This document shows, piece by piece, positions 52,803-61,388 of a DNA stretch of 64,000 nucleotides (positions are counted from its first letter, which is position 1; each line of letters starts with the position of its first letter). Where the stretch lies: NCBI GenBank assembly GCA_965207275.1, contig CBDBMH010000001.1:248001-312000 (forward strand). The letters run 5' to 3'. Source of the stretch: Bin22 sp965207275 (GTDB lineage: Bacteria; Chloroflexota; Dehalococcoidia; Lucifugimonadales; UBA3495). The position numbers and the translations under genes are program-made. The notes under the pieces were generated by a model. The model searched no databases and was not told the origin of the DNA. It saw only the letters and a program-made list of their open reading frames with translations.

Positions 52803-54013
52803 AGCCGGAGCACCGCCACTAGCATATAGTACACCGTCGGCAAGGTGATCAAGAGGCTGTCCAGCCGGTCCAGGGCGCCGCCGTGACCGGGGACCATGAA
52901 ACCCGAGTCCTTGACCTGCGAAAGGCGTTTCAGCCTGGATTCCAGCAGGTCGCCGAATTGGGCGACTACACCTACTGTAGCACCAATCAACAGGGGTTGC
53001 CAGTTCAGGGTCAACCAGGCGCCGTCCGCCCCGTTGGACCCCAGTCCCAGCTCCAGAATTTTGTCCAGCAAGACGGCCGCAACCACGGCGCAGGCAAAGC
53101 CGCCAACCGCTCCCTCCCAGGTCTTGTTGGGACTGGTAACCGGCGCCATGGGATGACGGCCAATGGCCCGGCCCACCAGGTACGCCCCGGAATCGGTGGC
53201 AAAGTTCACCAGCAGGGCGAACATCAACCAGTTGCGCCCCACTTCGTAGACTGTGGGGCCAGCATCGGGGTCGAAATACAGGGGATCAAGTTGGAAAAGG
53301 GACTCCCCTACTTGTGCGATGAGCAGGACGTGGGCCAGGAGAAATCCCAGGTAAACCGGCCCCAGGACCAGGTAGGCCGCAGCCACGGGCCAACCGGCCC
53401 CCCGGTAGAAGGCGATGAGCCACAAGGCAGCCAGAAAGGCGCCCACCCCAAGAATCCCCAGTGAGACGCCCCAGAACTGGAACGTGCCGCCTGCCCCCGC
53501 GCCGCCAATGATGAACGCCGCCACCCAGGCCGCGCCCAGCAGCGCCGGCAGCGGGGTTGCCGCCGGTACCCTTGACTCCTCATCGGCAAATTCGTCCTGG
53601 CAGCCGGCGGACGGGCCACCACTCATTTCTGCCGGTGGAGCGTCTGCCGGCGCCGGGGGCGGCTGATTTGCGGGGACTGCCTCGGAACCCTGCCCGGCGG
53701 AGCCTCCCACGTCGGTGGAGGAAGGCGCCGGGTCGCTACTGCCAAGATCGGGGGCGCTGGCCGGACCGGAGATTCCTTGAGTCGGGTTATTGGCAGGGGC
53801 CGGGTTGGCTTCCATGTCACCGGGTGTCGACAGTGGGTCTTCGGCGGCGGCGCCCTCCGGCCAAGATGGCGAAGGCGGATGCAGGCGATAGAATTCTCGA
53901 ATCCCCAGGATGGCCGCCGCCAGGGTGAAGAGGAAGACCCAGAAAAGGCCGGCCCACATGGCGGTAAGGAGAATGGCCAGACCCGCCAGGCCACTGACAA
54001 TCCGGAGCAGCAC
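52799..54013 (-). CDS. cdsA: Phosphatidate cytidylyltransferase with low-complexity insert
   Basis: A 404-residue CdsA, which makes CDP-diacylglycerol. The signature is SPNKTWEGAVGGF with FGDLLESRLKRLSQVKDSGFMVPGHGGALDRLDSLL at the C-terminal end. Residues about 47-150 form an unusual Pro/Ala/Ser-rich insert after the first helix, absent from most CdsA proteins; the rest has about eight TM helices. It starts at a GTG at 54013, 5 bases after the uppS stop. Confidence 0.96.
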   Translation of the reverse strand: MLLRIVSGLAGLAILLTAMWAGLFWVFLFTLAAAILGIREFYRLHPPSPSWPEGAAAEDPLSTPGDMEANPAPANNPTQGISGPASAPDLGSSDPAPSSTDVGGSAGQGSEAVPANQPPPAPADAPPAEMSGGPSAGCQDEFADEESRVPAATPLPALLGAAWVAAFIIGGAGAGGTFQFWGVSLGILGVGAFLAALWLIAFYRGAGWPVAAAYLVLGPVYLGFLLAHVLLIAQVGESLFQLDPLYFDPDAGPTVYEVGRNWLMFALLVNFATDSGAYLVGRAIGRHPMAPVTSPNKTWEGAVGGFACAVVAAVLLDKILELGLGSNGADGAWLTLNWQPLLIGATVGVVAQFGDLLESRLKRLSQVKDSGFMVPGHGGALDRLDSLLITLPTVYYMLVAVLRL

Positions 54014-54018
54014 CGGAT

Positions 54019-54825
54019 CTAACTCCCGGCGTCGGGAATTACGTTTCCGAAGCGACGTTGACGGCTGCCGTAGGAGGCCAGGGCCCGGTCCAGTTCGGCC
54101 TCGTCAAGGTCGGGCCACAGGACCGGAGTGTGAAAGTACTCGCTGTAAGCCGACTGCCAGAGCAGAAAGTTGCTGATGCGCAACTCGCCGCCGGTACGGA
54201 TAATGAGGTCCGGGTCCGGGCTGTGGGCCGTGAAGAGCCGGCTGCCGAAAACCTCCTCGGTAACCTCTTCCGGACCGATTCCTTCGCGAATCAAAGACTT
54301 AACCGCCGCCAGAATTTCCTGCCGGCCGCCATAATCGAAGGCCACGTTCAGGACAATGCCCGTGTTCCCCCTGGTTTCCTCCTGGATTCGTTCCACGGCG
54401 TCGCGAATGTCCGGCGACAGCCTGTCAGAATTGCCGATGTGGACCACCCGAACGTTTTTCTCGTTAAAGCGTTCCGTTTCCCGCTGCAGGGTCTCGTGCA
54501 GCAGTTGGATTATTCCTTCGACTTCCGAAGTTGGGCGGGACCAGTTCTCGGTGGAGAAGGCGTAGATGGTCAGGAACTGGACGCCCCGCAGGGCCAACAT
54601 ATCCACGACCCTGGGGATCGCGCTGACACCCTCCCGGTGCCCGGCCAACCTGGGCAGGCCCTTTTGTTCGGCCCACCGCCCGTTGCCGTCCATTATTATG
54701 GCCACGTGCCGGGGCATCCGGGTGGGCGCACCAGCGCCGCCGGCTACATCCTGCGAGCGAAGGCGGGTTTCTCCTGAGGAGCCGGGATGTTCTGTCAGGT
54801 TGACCGGACCGGTTGGGCCATTCAT
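54019..54825 (-). CDS. uppS: Isoprenyl transferase (undecaprenyl diphosphate synthase)
   Basis: A 268-residue cis-prenyltransferase. VAIIMDGNGRWAEQKGLPRLAGHREG holds the catalytic Asp46 and the conserved Asn, Arg and His. YAFSTENWSRP and the C-terminal PDLIIRTGGELRISNFLLWQSAYSE complete the active site. The N-terminus has about 38 extra residues. It makes the lipid carrier for cell-wall synthesis. It lies between frr and cdsA in the standard order. Confidence 0.98.
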   Translation of the reverse strand: MNGPTGPVNLTEHPGSSGETRLRSQDVAGGAGAPTRMPRHVAIIMDGNGRWAEQKGLPRLAGHREGVSAIPRVVDMLALRGVQFLTIYAFSTENWSRPTSEVEGIIQLLHETLQRETERFNEKNVRVVHIGNSDRLSPDIRDAVERIQEETRGNTGIVLNVAFDYGGRQEILAAVKSLIREGIGPEEVTEEVFGSRLFTAHSPDPDLIIRTGGELRISNFLLWQSAYSEYFHTPVLWPDLDEAELDRALASYGSRQRRFGNVIPDAGS

Positions 54826-54839
54826 GGGATTTCCGGGCT

Positions 54840-55433
54840 CTAGACCTGCATGATCTCCGCTTCTTTAGCGGTGGAGACCTGGTCCATGTTCCTGATGAAG
54901 CTGTCCGTGGTCTTCTGCAGCTGGTCCTGGCTGCGCCGGTTCTGGTCCTGGGAAATCGCCTTGTCCCGTTCCATTTTGCGCAGGGATTCCAGGCCATCAC
55001 GGCGCACGTTGCGCACCGAGACCTTGCCTTCCTCGATCTTTCGCTTCAACAGTCGCACCAGTTCCTGGCGACGTTCCTGGTTCAGAGGGGGTATTGGCAC
55101 AGTGATGACGTTGCCGTCGTTGGAGGGGTTGAACCCCATCTCGGACTGCATCAGGCTCCGCTCAATGTCCCGCAGCGCCTGCCGGTCCCAGGGCTGGATC
55201 ATGATCGCACGGGCGTCGGGCGCTGAAATGGACGCGATCTGCTTCAGGGGAGTGGGAGAACCGTAATAGTCCACGCTTATGTTTTCCACCAGGGAAGGAG
55301 TGGCCCGGCCGGTGCGCAACGTGGCAAGCTCGCGTTCCAGGGCCTCCACCGACCGGTTCATCCTGCGCTCCACGTCCGCCAGGACCTCTTCCGGTGTCAG
55401 CTGGGTTTCAGCGTTGTTGTCCTGTTCTGCCAT
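54840..55433 (-). CDS. frr: Ribosome recycling factor
   Basis: A 197-residue RRF, which with EF-G splits post-termination ribosomes. ADVERRMNRSVEALERELATLRTGRATPSLVENISVDYYGSPTPLKQIASI is the family N-terminal domain, and VRNVRRDGLESLRKMERDKAIS the hinge and helix. The ATG at 55433, with GGGAGG upstream, gives the expected length; the longer frame to 55574 has no family similarity. It follows pyrH by 155 bases. Confidence 0.98.
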   Translation of the reverse strand: MAEQDNNAETQLTPEEVLADVERRMNRSVEALERELATLRTGRATPSLVENISVDYYGSPTPLKQIASISAPDARAIMIQPWDRQALRDIERSLMQSEMGFNPSNDGNVITVPIPPLNQERRQELVRLLKRKIEEGKVSVRNVRRDGLESLRKMERDKAISQDQNRRSQDQLQKTTDSFIRNMDQVSTAKEAEIMQV

Positions 55434-55588
55434 TATGGGTCCCTCCCAATGAGTAACGTGCCAGTCAGTAACGTGATCGAAGAAGCCGGGTAGGGCATGC
55501 GTCTTCTTTATTTTCCGAGTCAAGCCCCCGCCGGGACCATTGTATAGCCGCAGGTCCGGATGGGCCGGAGCCATTCCGGATCGTTGGT

Positions 55589-56314
55589 CTAGTCAGATGA
55601 AGTGATGGTCGTACCTACTGTATCGCCGGAGAGGATGCTCTGCATGCTGTCCTGTTCGAATATATTGAAAACGACAATGGGCAGGTTGTTCTCCATGCAA
55701 AGGGAGACGGCGGTGGAGTCCATTATTTCCAGGCGCCGATTCAACGCTTCAAGATAGTCCAGGTTGGCGAATCGCTTGGCCTCAGGATTCATGTGCGGAT
55801 TGGAGTCATACACGCCATCCACGTTGTTCTTGGCCATCAGCAGCACTTCGGCGCCAATTTCCAGGGCACGCAGGGCCGAAGCGGTATCAGTGGTCATGAA
55901 CGGATTACCGGTGCCGGCGGAGAAAATGACCACCCGGCCCTTTTCCAAGTGCCTTATGGCCCGGCGACGGATGTACGGTTCCGCCACCGCCTGGATTTGC
56001 AGCGCACTCTGGGTACGGGTGATTATGCTCCGCTTTTCCAGGGCATCCTGCAACGCCAGGGCATTGATGATGGTGGCCAGCATGCCCGAGTAATCGGCCG
56101 TGGCCCGGTCCATCCCCCACCGCTCGGCTTGGCCTCCCCGCCAGATGTTGCCGCCGCCAATAACGATGGCAAGCTCAATGCCCAGCCGGTGCACGTTGCC
56201 GATCTGCTCGGCCATGTAATTGACCGCCTCGGGGTCGATACCAGTAGTGGCGGAACCCTTAAGGGACTCGCCGCTGATCTTGAGCAGTACCCGATGGTAT
56301 TTTGCAGCAACCAT
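55589..56314 (-). CDS. pyrH: UMP kinase
   Basis: A 241-residue amino-acid-kinase-fold UMP kinase that phosphorylates UMP to UDP. The motifs are LLKISGESLKG near the N-terminus, VIGGGNIWRG (about 50-59) for phosphate, and FSAGTGNPFMTTDTASALRALEIGAEVLLMAKN in the UMP/ATP region. It begins 14 bases after the tsf stop, so they are surely co-transcribed. Confidence 0.98.
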   Translation of the reverse strand: MVAAKYHRVLLKISGESLKGSATTGIDPEAVNYMAEQIGNVHRLGIELAIVIGGGNIWRGGQAERWGMDRATADYSGMLATIINALALQDALEKRSIITRTQSALQIQAVAEPYIRRRAIRHLEKGRVVIFSAGTGNPFMTTDTASALRALEIGAEVLLMAKNNVDGVYDSNPHMNPEAKRFANLDYLEALNRRLEIMDSTAVSLCMENNLPIVVFNIFEQDSMQSILSGDTVGTTITSSD

Positions 56315-56328
56315 AGGCTAAGGAATTC

Positions 56329-56832
56329 TTACTCCTCGAGGGCCAGGCGGCTGAAACGCACCACGCGTACGTTCTCTCCCACCTTGGCGGCCAGTTCCTG
56401 AACAATGTCGCTCACCACCCGGGAACTGTCCTTGATAAACGTCTGCTGGAGCAAGCACACTTCGCTGGCGGGCCGGCCGTCGCCTGCTTCCTTATTGTCC
56501 TCGCTGATGTAGACCGGACCCATGGCCGCCACCTGCATGGCGATGTCGTGGGCCACCTGCTTGAATTCCTCGTTGCGGGCCACGAAGTCCGTTTCACAGC
56601 CCAGTTCCACCAGGGCGCCCACCCGGCCGCCGGTATGGATGTAGGCCTCGATGATGCCCTCGGTAGTCTCCCGATCAGCCCGGCGTGCGGCGCGGGCGAA
56701 CCCTTTCTGACGCAGGGCCTCCGCGGCCCGGTTCATGTCGTTATCGTTGTCTTCAAGGGCCTGTTTGCAGTCCATGATTCCGGCCCCGGTCTGTTCGCGA
56801 AGGGACCGGATTTCTTCAACAGTTGCTGGCAA
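56329..56832 (-). CDS. tsf: Elongation factor Ts, short form
   Basis: A 167-residue EF-Ts, shorter than the 280-300 residues of E. coli EF-Ts because the second core repeat is absent. SLREQTGAGIMDCKQALEDNDNDMNRAAEALRQKGFA is the UBA-like N-terminal module, and LGCETDFVARNEEFKQVAHDIAMQVAAMGP is the TDFVARN signature that pushes GDP out of EF-Tu. It starts at TTG (56832) with GGAGG 6 bases upstream. Confidence 0.97.
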   Translation of the reverse strand: MPATVEEIRSLREQTGAGIMDCKQALEDNDNDMNRAAEALRQKGFARAARRADRETTEGIIEAYIHTGGRVGALVELGCETDFVARNEEFKQVAHDIAMQVAAMGPVYISEDNKEAGDGRPASEVCLLQQTFIKDSSRVVSDIVQELAAKVGENVRVVRFSRLALEE

Positions 56833-56970
56833 GGATATCCTCCGTGACTTGATTACCCGCCTGAAACAGGTGGGCGAAAATTTGCTCTCCTAAATTCAAC
56901 CTGGTTGCAATTCGGCTACTTAAAGCTAAGCGGCAGAGATCAGAGATATAGCGGACAAGAGTTGACTGCC

Positions 56971-57297
56971 CTACGGCTGGGCCTTGTCTTCCGGTTCTTC
57001 TCCGTTAAGGAACGCTTCGACTTCAGCAGTTTGAGGGAGAACCAGCACACCGTCTATTTCGAAGCCGAAGTGTTCGTAGGCTTCCCTTCTTCTTTTCTGC
57101 TGGGCTTTTCGCTGCTCTTTGCGCTCCGCCTCTCTGATTTTCCTGATGGCATCGGGTATTAGCAATACCATGCGTCCTCCCAGTTCTACCACTATGGCGA
57201 AGGTTAGCGAGATTCCACCGGCCACACCAAATATCGCGGCCATGAGGGTGAGCCAGTCTTTACTCCACTTTGGCGAGTTCCAATTGATGCCCACCAA
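56971..57297 (-). CDS. Small two-helix membrane protein between rpsB and tsf
   Basis: A 108-residue frame (from TTG) with a strongly hydrophobic helix WLTLMAAIFGVAGGISLTFAIVVEL and a basic coiled-coil tail (RKIREAERKEQRKAQQKRRRE). Coding sense extends upstream in the same frame to the rpsB stop (57409-57411), adding a first helix YWVVYYLSFLAGVAVLVGI, yet no ATG or GTG lies in that 111-base stretch. The real start is therefore unknown; translation from a rare codon, stop readthrough, or a truncated 5' end are all possible. No family recognised. Confidence 0.6.
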   Translation of the reverse strand: MVGINWNSPKWSKDWLTLMAAIFGVAGGISLTFAIVVELGGRMVLLIPDAIRKIREAERKEQRKAQQKRRREAYEHFGFEIDGVLVLPQTAEVEAFLNGEEPEDKAQP

Positions 57298-57408
57298 TAC
57301 GGCGACGCCTGCCAGGAAGGACAGGTAGTAAACTACCCAGTATTTGCCTTCGAAGCCCTTGATATGCGTCTTCCGTTGCGCCGTTACGCGCCGGCGATGT
57401 CCGGCGGG

Positions 57409-58365
57409 CTAGGCCTGGCCTTCCGGAGCTTCCTCCTCGCCACCCCGGTTGCCCTGCTCCATCATTCGCGCCAGGTCGTCCAGGGGCATGGAAGCCAGGG
57501 CCACGTGCTCGGCTTCCTCGTCGGACAGGTCATCACCGGCCTCGACGGCCAGGGCGTCGGCCTCGGCCTGGGCGGCAGCTTCCGCCTGGGCCTGCTGCTC
57601 GGCCACCATCGCTTCGCGTTCGGCCTTTCCTTCCAGGATGGCATTGGCCAGGCGGCCGGTTACCAGCCGTATGGAGCGCACCGCATCGTCATTGCCCGGG
57701 ATGGGGTGACTGACCAGGTCCGGGTTGGTGTCCGTGTCCACGATGGCGAAGATGGGAATTCCCATGCGGCGCGCCTCGGCGACGCAAATGTCTTCTTTGC
57801 AGATGTCTATGATGAACATGGCCTGGGGCAGGCTGGTCATGTTCCGAATGCCAAGGAAGTACTTTTCCAACTTGGCCAGGGTCTCTTCCAGCTTCAGACC
57901 CTCTTTTTTGGGCAACACGCGGAAGTATCCCTGTTCGCGCTTCTGTTGCAATTCGATCATGTAGTTAATGCGGGTGCGGATGGTCTGGAAGTTGGTGAGG
58001 GTGCCGCCCAGCCAGCGCTGGTTGATGTACCACATCCCGCAGCGCTCGGCCTCGCTCTGCATTACCTCCTGGGCCTGCTTCTTGGTGCCCACGAACAGCA
58101 CGTTGCCACCCTCGGCCGCCACCTGAACCATGGACCGGTAGGCCTCGTTCATCAAACCCAGGGTCTGCTGGAGGTCGATGATGTGGATCCCGTTGCGCTG
58201 GGTGAAGATGTACCGCTTCATGCGGGGGTTCCAGCGGCGGGTCTGGTGGCCGAAATGGACACCGGCTTCGAGCAGGGACTTCATCGTCAGGGGTTCGCGC
58301 TGAGGCGCAGGGGGAGGGGTAGCTACGGGGGCTTGTTCGGCAGGACGCTCAGCTGACTGTACCAT
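57409..58365 (-). CDS. rpsB: 30S ribosomal protein S2
   Basis: A 318-residue S2. MKSLLEAGVHFGHQTRRWNPRMKRYIFTQRNGIHIIDLQQT is the family signature, preceded by a 27-residue Pro/Ala-rich N-terminal tail. Past the core (to about residue 245) is a 70-residue Ala/Glu-rich acidic C-terminal extension (AEREAMVAEQQAQAEAAAQ). The ATG at 58365 has AAGGAC upstream. It begins the rpsB-tsf-pyrH-frr-uppS-cdsA-dxr-rseP series. A small frame in the same register follows its stop. Confidence 0.97.
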   Translation of the reverse strand: MVQSAERPAEQAPVATPPPAPQREPLTMKSLLEAGVHFGHQTRRWNPRMKRYIFTQRNGIHIIDLQQTLGLMNEAYRSMVQVAAEGGNVLFVGTKKQAQEVMQSEAERCGMWYINQRWLGGTLTNFQTIRTRINYMIELQQKREQGYFRVLPKKEGLKLEETLAKLEKYFLGIRNMTSLPQAMFIIDICKEDICVAEARRMGIPIFAIVDTDTNPDLVSHPIPGNDDAVRSIRLVTGRLANAILEGKAEREAMVAEQQAQAEAAAQAEADALAVEAGDDLSDEEAEHVALASMPLDDLARMMEQGNRGGEEEAPEGQA

Positions 58366-58661
58366 AAACACTGTCCTTATGACTGCTATCGCAGAATTTA
58401 ACGGAGTATAACATGCAGGCCACATAGGCGGCAACGAAAATCGTCTTGCCGACGGCGGAGCCAGGCAGCCCAGCGTATCCCGCAGGGGCGGGATAAAGCC
58501 CTGGCTTGAACCATGCCCGGCGCTCCCTGGGTGAGTGGGCACACCTGATACGGAACACCACCTGGTGGGCTATACTACCCCGCGCCCCAAAGGCTGAGAG
58601 GACCAACATTGGTCCGACCAGACCTTTAACCGCGCCCGCAACAGCCCTTGGTTCTTGTCCC

Positions 58662-59174
58662 TCAGTTAATAGACCGTAAAGCCCAAATCAGCTGAAGAAT
58701 AACCACTGCTGCCCCGCCGTACACCCCTGCTGCCACGTCGTCGGCCATTATGCCCAGGCCGCCGTGCAGCGCCTCCAGCCGCCTTGCCGGCCAGGGCTTC
58801 ACGACGTCAAATACTCGGAAGCTGACGAAGGCGATTACCAGCCAGACGGGTTCGGGACTTACGAACAGGCAGGTTATCCACATCCCCACAAACTCGTCCC
58901 ACACCGCACGCCCCGGGTCGGGCTCCTCTGCGGTGACCAGCAGGCCCGTGGCCCAGATACCCAGGGGCAATCCGAGGACTACAAGAAACAGCAGCAGGTA
59001 GACGCCGTTCAGATCCCACAGGAATCGCGCCCCGCTCTCAAGCTGAGGCGGGAGCAAGAGCAGGATCCCGAAATAGACAGCCACCGCGGCCAGACTACCT
59101 GCGGTACCAGGGGTGATGGGTGAGAGGCCGGTACCGAAGCCCAGGCCAATGAGTTTTCCAATGAAGGTCAGCAT
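58662..59174 (-). CDS. pgpA: Phosphatidylglycerophosphatase A
   Basis: A 170-residue PgpA, which dephosphorylates phosphatidylglycerophosphate. GFGTGLSPITPGTAGSLAAVAVYF (about 10-34), VWDEFVGMWITCL and RVFDVVKPWPARRLEALHGGLGIMADDVAAGVYG match the conserved catalytic Asp/Glu-rich loops. Four TM helices are visible. The ATG at 59174 is chosen over a TTG at 59195. Followed by a 296-base gap before rpsB that shows no gene. Confidence 0.95.
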   Translation of the reverse strand: MLTFIGKLIGLGFGTGLSPITPGTAGSLAAVAVYFGILLLLPPQLESGARFLWDLNGVYLLLFLVVLGLPLGIWATGLLVTAEEPDPGRAVWDEFVGMWITCLFVSPEPVWLVIAFVSFRVFDVVKPWPARRLEALHGGLGIMADDVAAGVYGGAAVVILQLIWALRSIN

Positions 59175-59278
59175 GGACGCATGAGATGGATACAAAGGTG
59201 GCAGTGCCTATGGGACCATACGATCATCGCCAGCTATGTCCTTGTCCTGTATATCCCGTTCATCCATGTCTGCTTTCC

Positions 59279-59659
59279 CTAGCCATAGCCCAGCCGGTGC
59301 AGGTCCTCTTCGTCCATTCCCAGGTAATGGCCAACCTCGTGCCAGAGGGTTATGCGGATTTCGCGGACCACATCCCGTCGGGTGTGGCAGCTTTCCAGAA
59401 TGGGCTGACGGTAGAGGGTTATGCGGTCGGGCAGGACCGGGGCGCCGCCCTCCCGGTCGGTCAGGGGCACACCATAGTACAGGCCGAACAGGGTGCCGCC
59501 GTCTTCCAGCAACTCCTCCTCGTCGGGGCCGGGCCACTCCTCCACCGTGATGTCCACGTTCTCCAGGGCGTCCAGCACGTGCGCCGGCAAACGCCGGTAA
59601 GCCCGACGCACCAACCGCACAAATTCAGGGTAGCTGACGTTTACCAAGCTGCTTTCCAA
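59279..59659 (-). CDS. Minimal zincin-like metallopeptidase
   Basis: A 126-residue metallopeptidase-family protein of the small zincin type common in actinobacteria and chloroflexi. WHEVGHYLGMDEEDL holds the HEVGH zinc motif (residues 107-111) and the third ligand Asp after GM. DRITLYRQPILE is the preceding conserved strand. The TTG start at 59659 is a guess: the native 5' end lies right at the inverted-repeat cassette edge at 59661, which may have displaced its ribosome-binding site. Confidence 0.88.
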   Translation of the reverse strand: MESSLVNVSYPEFVRLVRRAYRRLPAHVLDALENVDITVEEWPGPDEEELLEDGGTLFGLYYGVPLTDREGGAPVLPDRITLYRQPILESCHTRRDVVREIRITLWHEVGHYLGMDEEDLHRLGYG

Positions 59660-59660
59660 T

Positions 59661-60133
59661 TTAGAATTAAGAATTAGGAATTAAGAATTGGACTTATTAG
59701 CAGAAATCCTCTTGTTCCTAGGAGTATTCTTTCTCATGGTGTTGAGGATTGCCGTAATAATCATACGAAGCTCTTCTGCGTCAGCAACTATGCTGTTGAA
59801 TTCCATCTCGGACAAATACCCAGTGTCTCTCATCAGGCGAAGCCAGTAAATGGTCTCTCTGGTCTCCTTATAAGCTATTGACAGCTTACTGACAAAGTCA
59901 GCGCGAGATTGACCCCCTATAGCTTCCTCTACATTGGCGCCAATGCTGGTACCGGACCGCAACAACTGACGAGAGAGCACTCGCTCACTTCTGTTGGATG
60001 TCAGGTGTTGGTGCAAGCGTACTATTCGCACCGCGAAGGCGTAACTCTTGACTTGTACTACGTTGCCGTCCTTAAATTCGCACCACTCACTAAGTCTTCC
60101 AATTCCTAATTCTTAACTCTTAATTCTTAATTC
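59661..60133. mobile_element. Inverted-repeat-flanked S23 four-helix-bundle cassette
   Basis: AT-rich ends bracket a single low-GC gene: TTTAGAATTAAGAATTAGGAATTAAGAATTGG on the left (59660-59691) and its near-complement CCAATTCCTAATTCTTAACTCTTAATTC on the right (about 60098-60125, with more TTAATTC after). The enclosed gene and flank composition differ clearly from the GC-rich neighbours, so it reads as a recently acquired unit between the metallopeptidase and nfo genes. Confidence 0.75.
59681..60031 (-). CDS. Four-helix-bundle (S23/avd-like) protein
   Basis: A 116-residue protein of the four-helix bundle family related to proteins encoded in 23S rRNA intervening sequences. RIVRLHQHLTSNRSERVLSRQLLRSGTSIGANVEEAIGGQSRADFVSKLSIAYKETRETIYWLRLMRDTGYL is the family core. 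The GTG at 60031 is the only start codon; upstream codons (SEWCEFKDGNVVQVKSYAFA) in the same frame match the usual N-terminus, so a non-standard start or loss of the 5' end is likely. It is in an IR-flanked cassette. Confidence 0.85.
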   Translation of the reverse strand: MRIVRLHQHLTSNRSERVLSRQLLRSGTSIGANVEEAIGGQSRADFVSKLSIAYKETRETIYWLRLMRDTGYLSEMEFNSIVADAEELRMIITAILNTMRKNTPRNKRISANKSNS

Positions 60134-60986
60134 AGCCCACCCCCACTTCCCTCCTTATCCTCTTCAAAATGTCGATGTTCTGCTGGTCGGGGCCTTCGCC
60201 TTCAAAGCCTGGGACTTCCAGGAAGAAGGGAACGTCGCGAAAGGCCGGGTTACCCATTATGCAGGCAAAGCCCTGCTCGCCAATGTAGCCCTCGCCAATA
60301 TTGTCATGCCGGTCCACGCCCGAGCCGCACAACTGCTTGGAGTCATTGGCGTGGACTGCCGCCAGCATGTCGGCGCCGATGACCTCGTCAAACCGGGCGA
60401 TCATGGCCTCAACCCCGTCAATGGTGGTCAGGTCGTAGCCGGCGGCAAAACTGTGCTGGGTGTCCAGGCAGATGCGCAGGCGGGGGTTGTCCACGGCCCG
60501 CAGAATACCCCCCAGTTCCTCGAACTTGGCGCCGATGTGCTGGCCCATGCCGGCCATGTTCTCCAGGCACAGGTAGGGACCTTCCGGGGAATTGTCCAGG
60601 ACCCGGTTGATGGCGGCCACCGCCTGATCGAATACCTGCTCGTAGCCCTGCCCCTTGTGGCTGCCCGGGTGGAATATGACCCCCTGGGCCTCAATGTCCG
60701 CCGCCAGGCTCATGTAGTTGATCAGGGACTGGACACCCTTTTCCACCAGTTCGGGGTTGGGGCTGCCCAGGTTTATCAGGTAGATGGCGTGAAAAAAGAC
60801 GGCGCCCATGCCGGTTTCCGCGCGCCGCTCCTTGAAGGCGGCGATTTCCCCTTCGGGAGGATGCTTGAATGCCCAGGTGCGGGCCGAGGAACCGAAGATC
60901 TGGATGGCCTCGCAGCCTATATCCAGGCCCCGGTCTATGGACTTGCTGATACCGCCGGCCGAGGAAACGTGCGCTCCGATCTGCAT
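60132..60986 (-). CDS. nfo: Endonuclease IV (deoxyribonuclease IV)
   Basis: A 284-residue AP endonuclease IV, which cuts DNA 5' to abasic sites. IGAHVSSAGGISKSIDRGLDIGCEAIQIF is the family N-terminus; VIFHPGSHKGQGYEQ, CLENMAGMG, LRICLDTQHSFAAGYD and AAVHANDSKQLCGSGVDRHDNIGEGYIG supply the trinuclear zinc ligands. The ATG at 60986 with AAGGAG is preferred to an upstream start at 61052. The IR cassette lies directly downstream. Confidence 0.97.
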   Translation of the reverse strand: MQIGAHVSSAGGISKSIDRGLDIGCEAIQIFGSSARTWAFKHPPEGEIAAFKERRAETGMGAVFFHAIYLINLGSPNPELVEKGVQSLINYMSLAADIEAQGVIFHPGSHKGQGYEQVFDQAVAAINRVLDNSPEGPYLCLENMAGMGQHIGAKFEELGGILRAVDNPRLRICLDTQHSFAAGYDLTTIDGVEAMIARFDEVIGADMLAAVHANDSKQLCGSGVDRHDNIGEGYIGEQGFACIMGNPAFRDVPFFLEVPGFEGEGPDQQNIDILKRIRREVGVG

Positions 60987-61095
60987 GGTATAGCTCCTTT
61001 GGGGACTCTCTTGGCTGGGGAACCCTGAAAGGTCGTTATTCCGTGGCGCCATTATACGCCCTGGCTTATGCTGCGTTAACGAACCAGGCAGCCAG

Positions 61096-61201
61096 GGCAG
61101 GGCCAGCGCATTTTCAGGGGAATGTCATTCTGAACGGAGTGAAGAATCCAGACTCCATCCCACAAGCCAGCTTCAGCCTGACTCTGTAGCGAGATTGCCC
61201 C
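61096..61201. repeat. Miniature inverted-end repeat, copy K
   Basis: From GGCAGGGCCAGCGCATTTTC to GTAGCGAGATTGCCCC, with a short interior containing AATGTCATTCTGAACGGAGT. The rest of the gap 60987-61388 holds the hairpin at 61295-61320 and no gene. Confidence 0.65.
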
Positions 61202-61294
61202 GACAATCCAAGACCGGAGTGTTGAGGCGCCTGCTCAGGCCGGGATAGGGGCCCTTGAGCCAGGGTTGAAATCGCAAGGTGAGGCCAGGAGACA

Positions 61295-61320
61295 GGGGCC
61301 GCCCGTTGCCGGGCGGCCCC
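61295..61320 (-). terminator. GC hairpin downstream of the amino-acid-binding protein gene
   Basis: GGGGCCGCCC (61295-61304) and GGGCGGCCCC (61311-61320) form a perfect 10-bp stem with a 6-base loop, 69 bases after the minus-strand gene's stop. No T-run follows, so it is a candidate only. Confidence 0.55.
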
Positions 61321-61388
61321 CGCGTGGGGAAGCTCGCATTTGGAAGTTCGGGTGTGGAAGCCTGCTTGTGGAGGACTGATCCCCCCTT

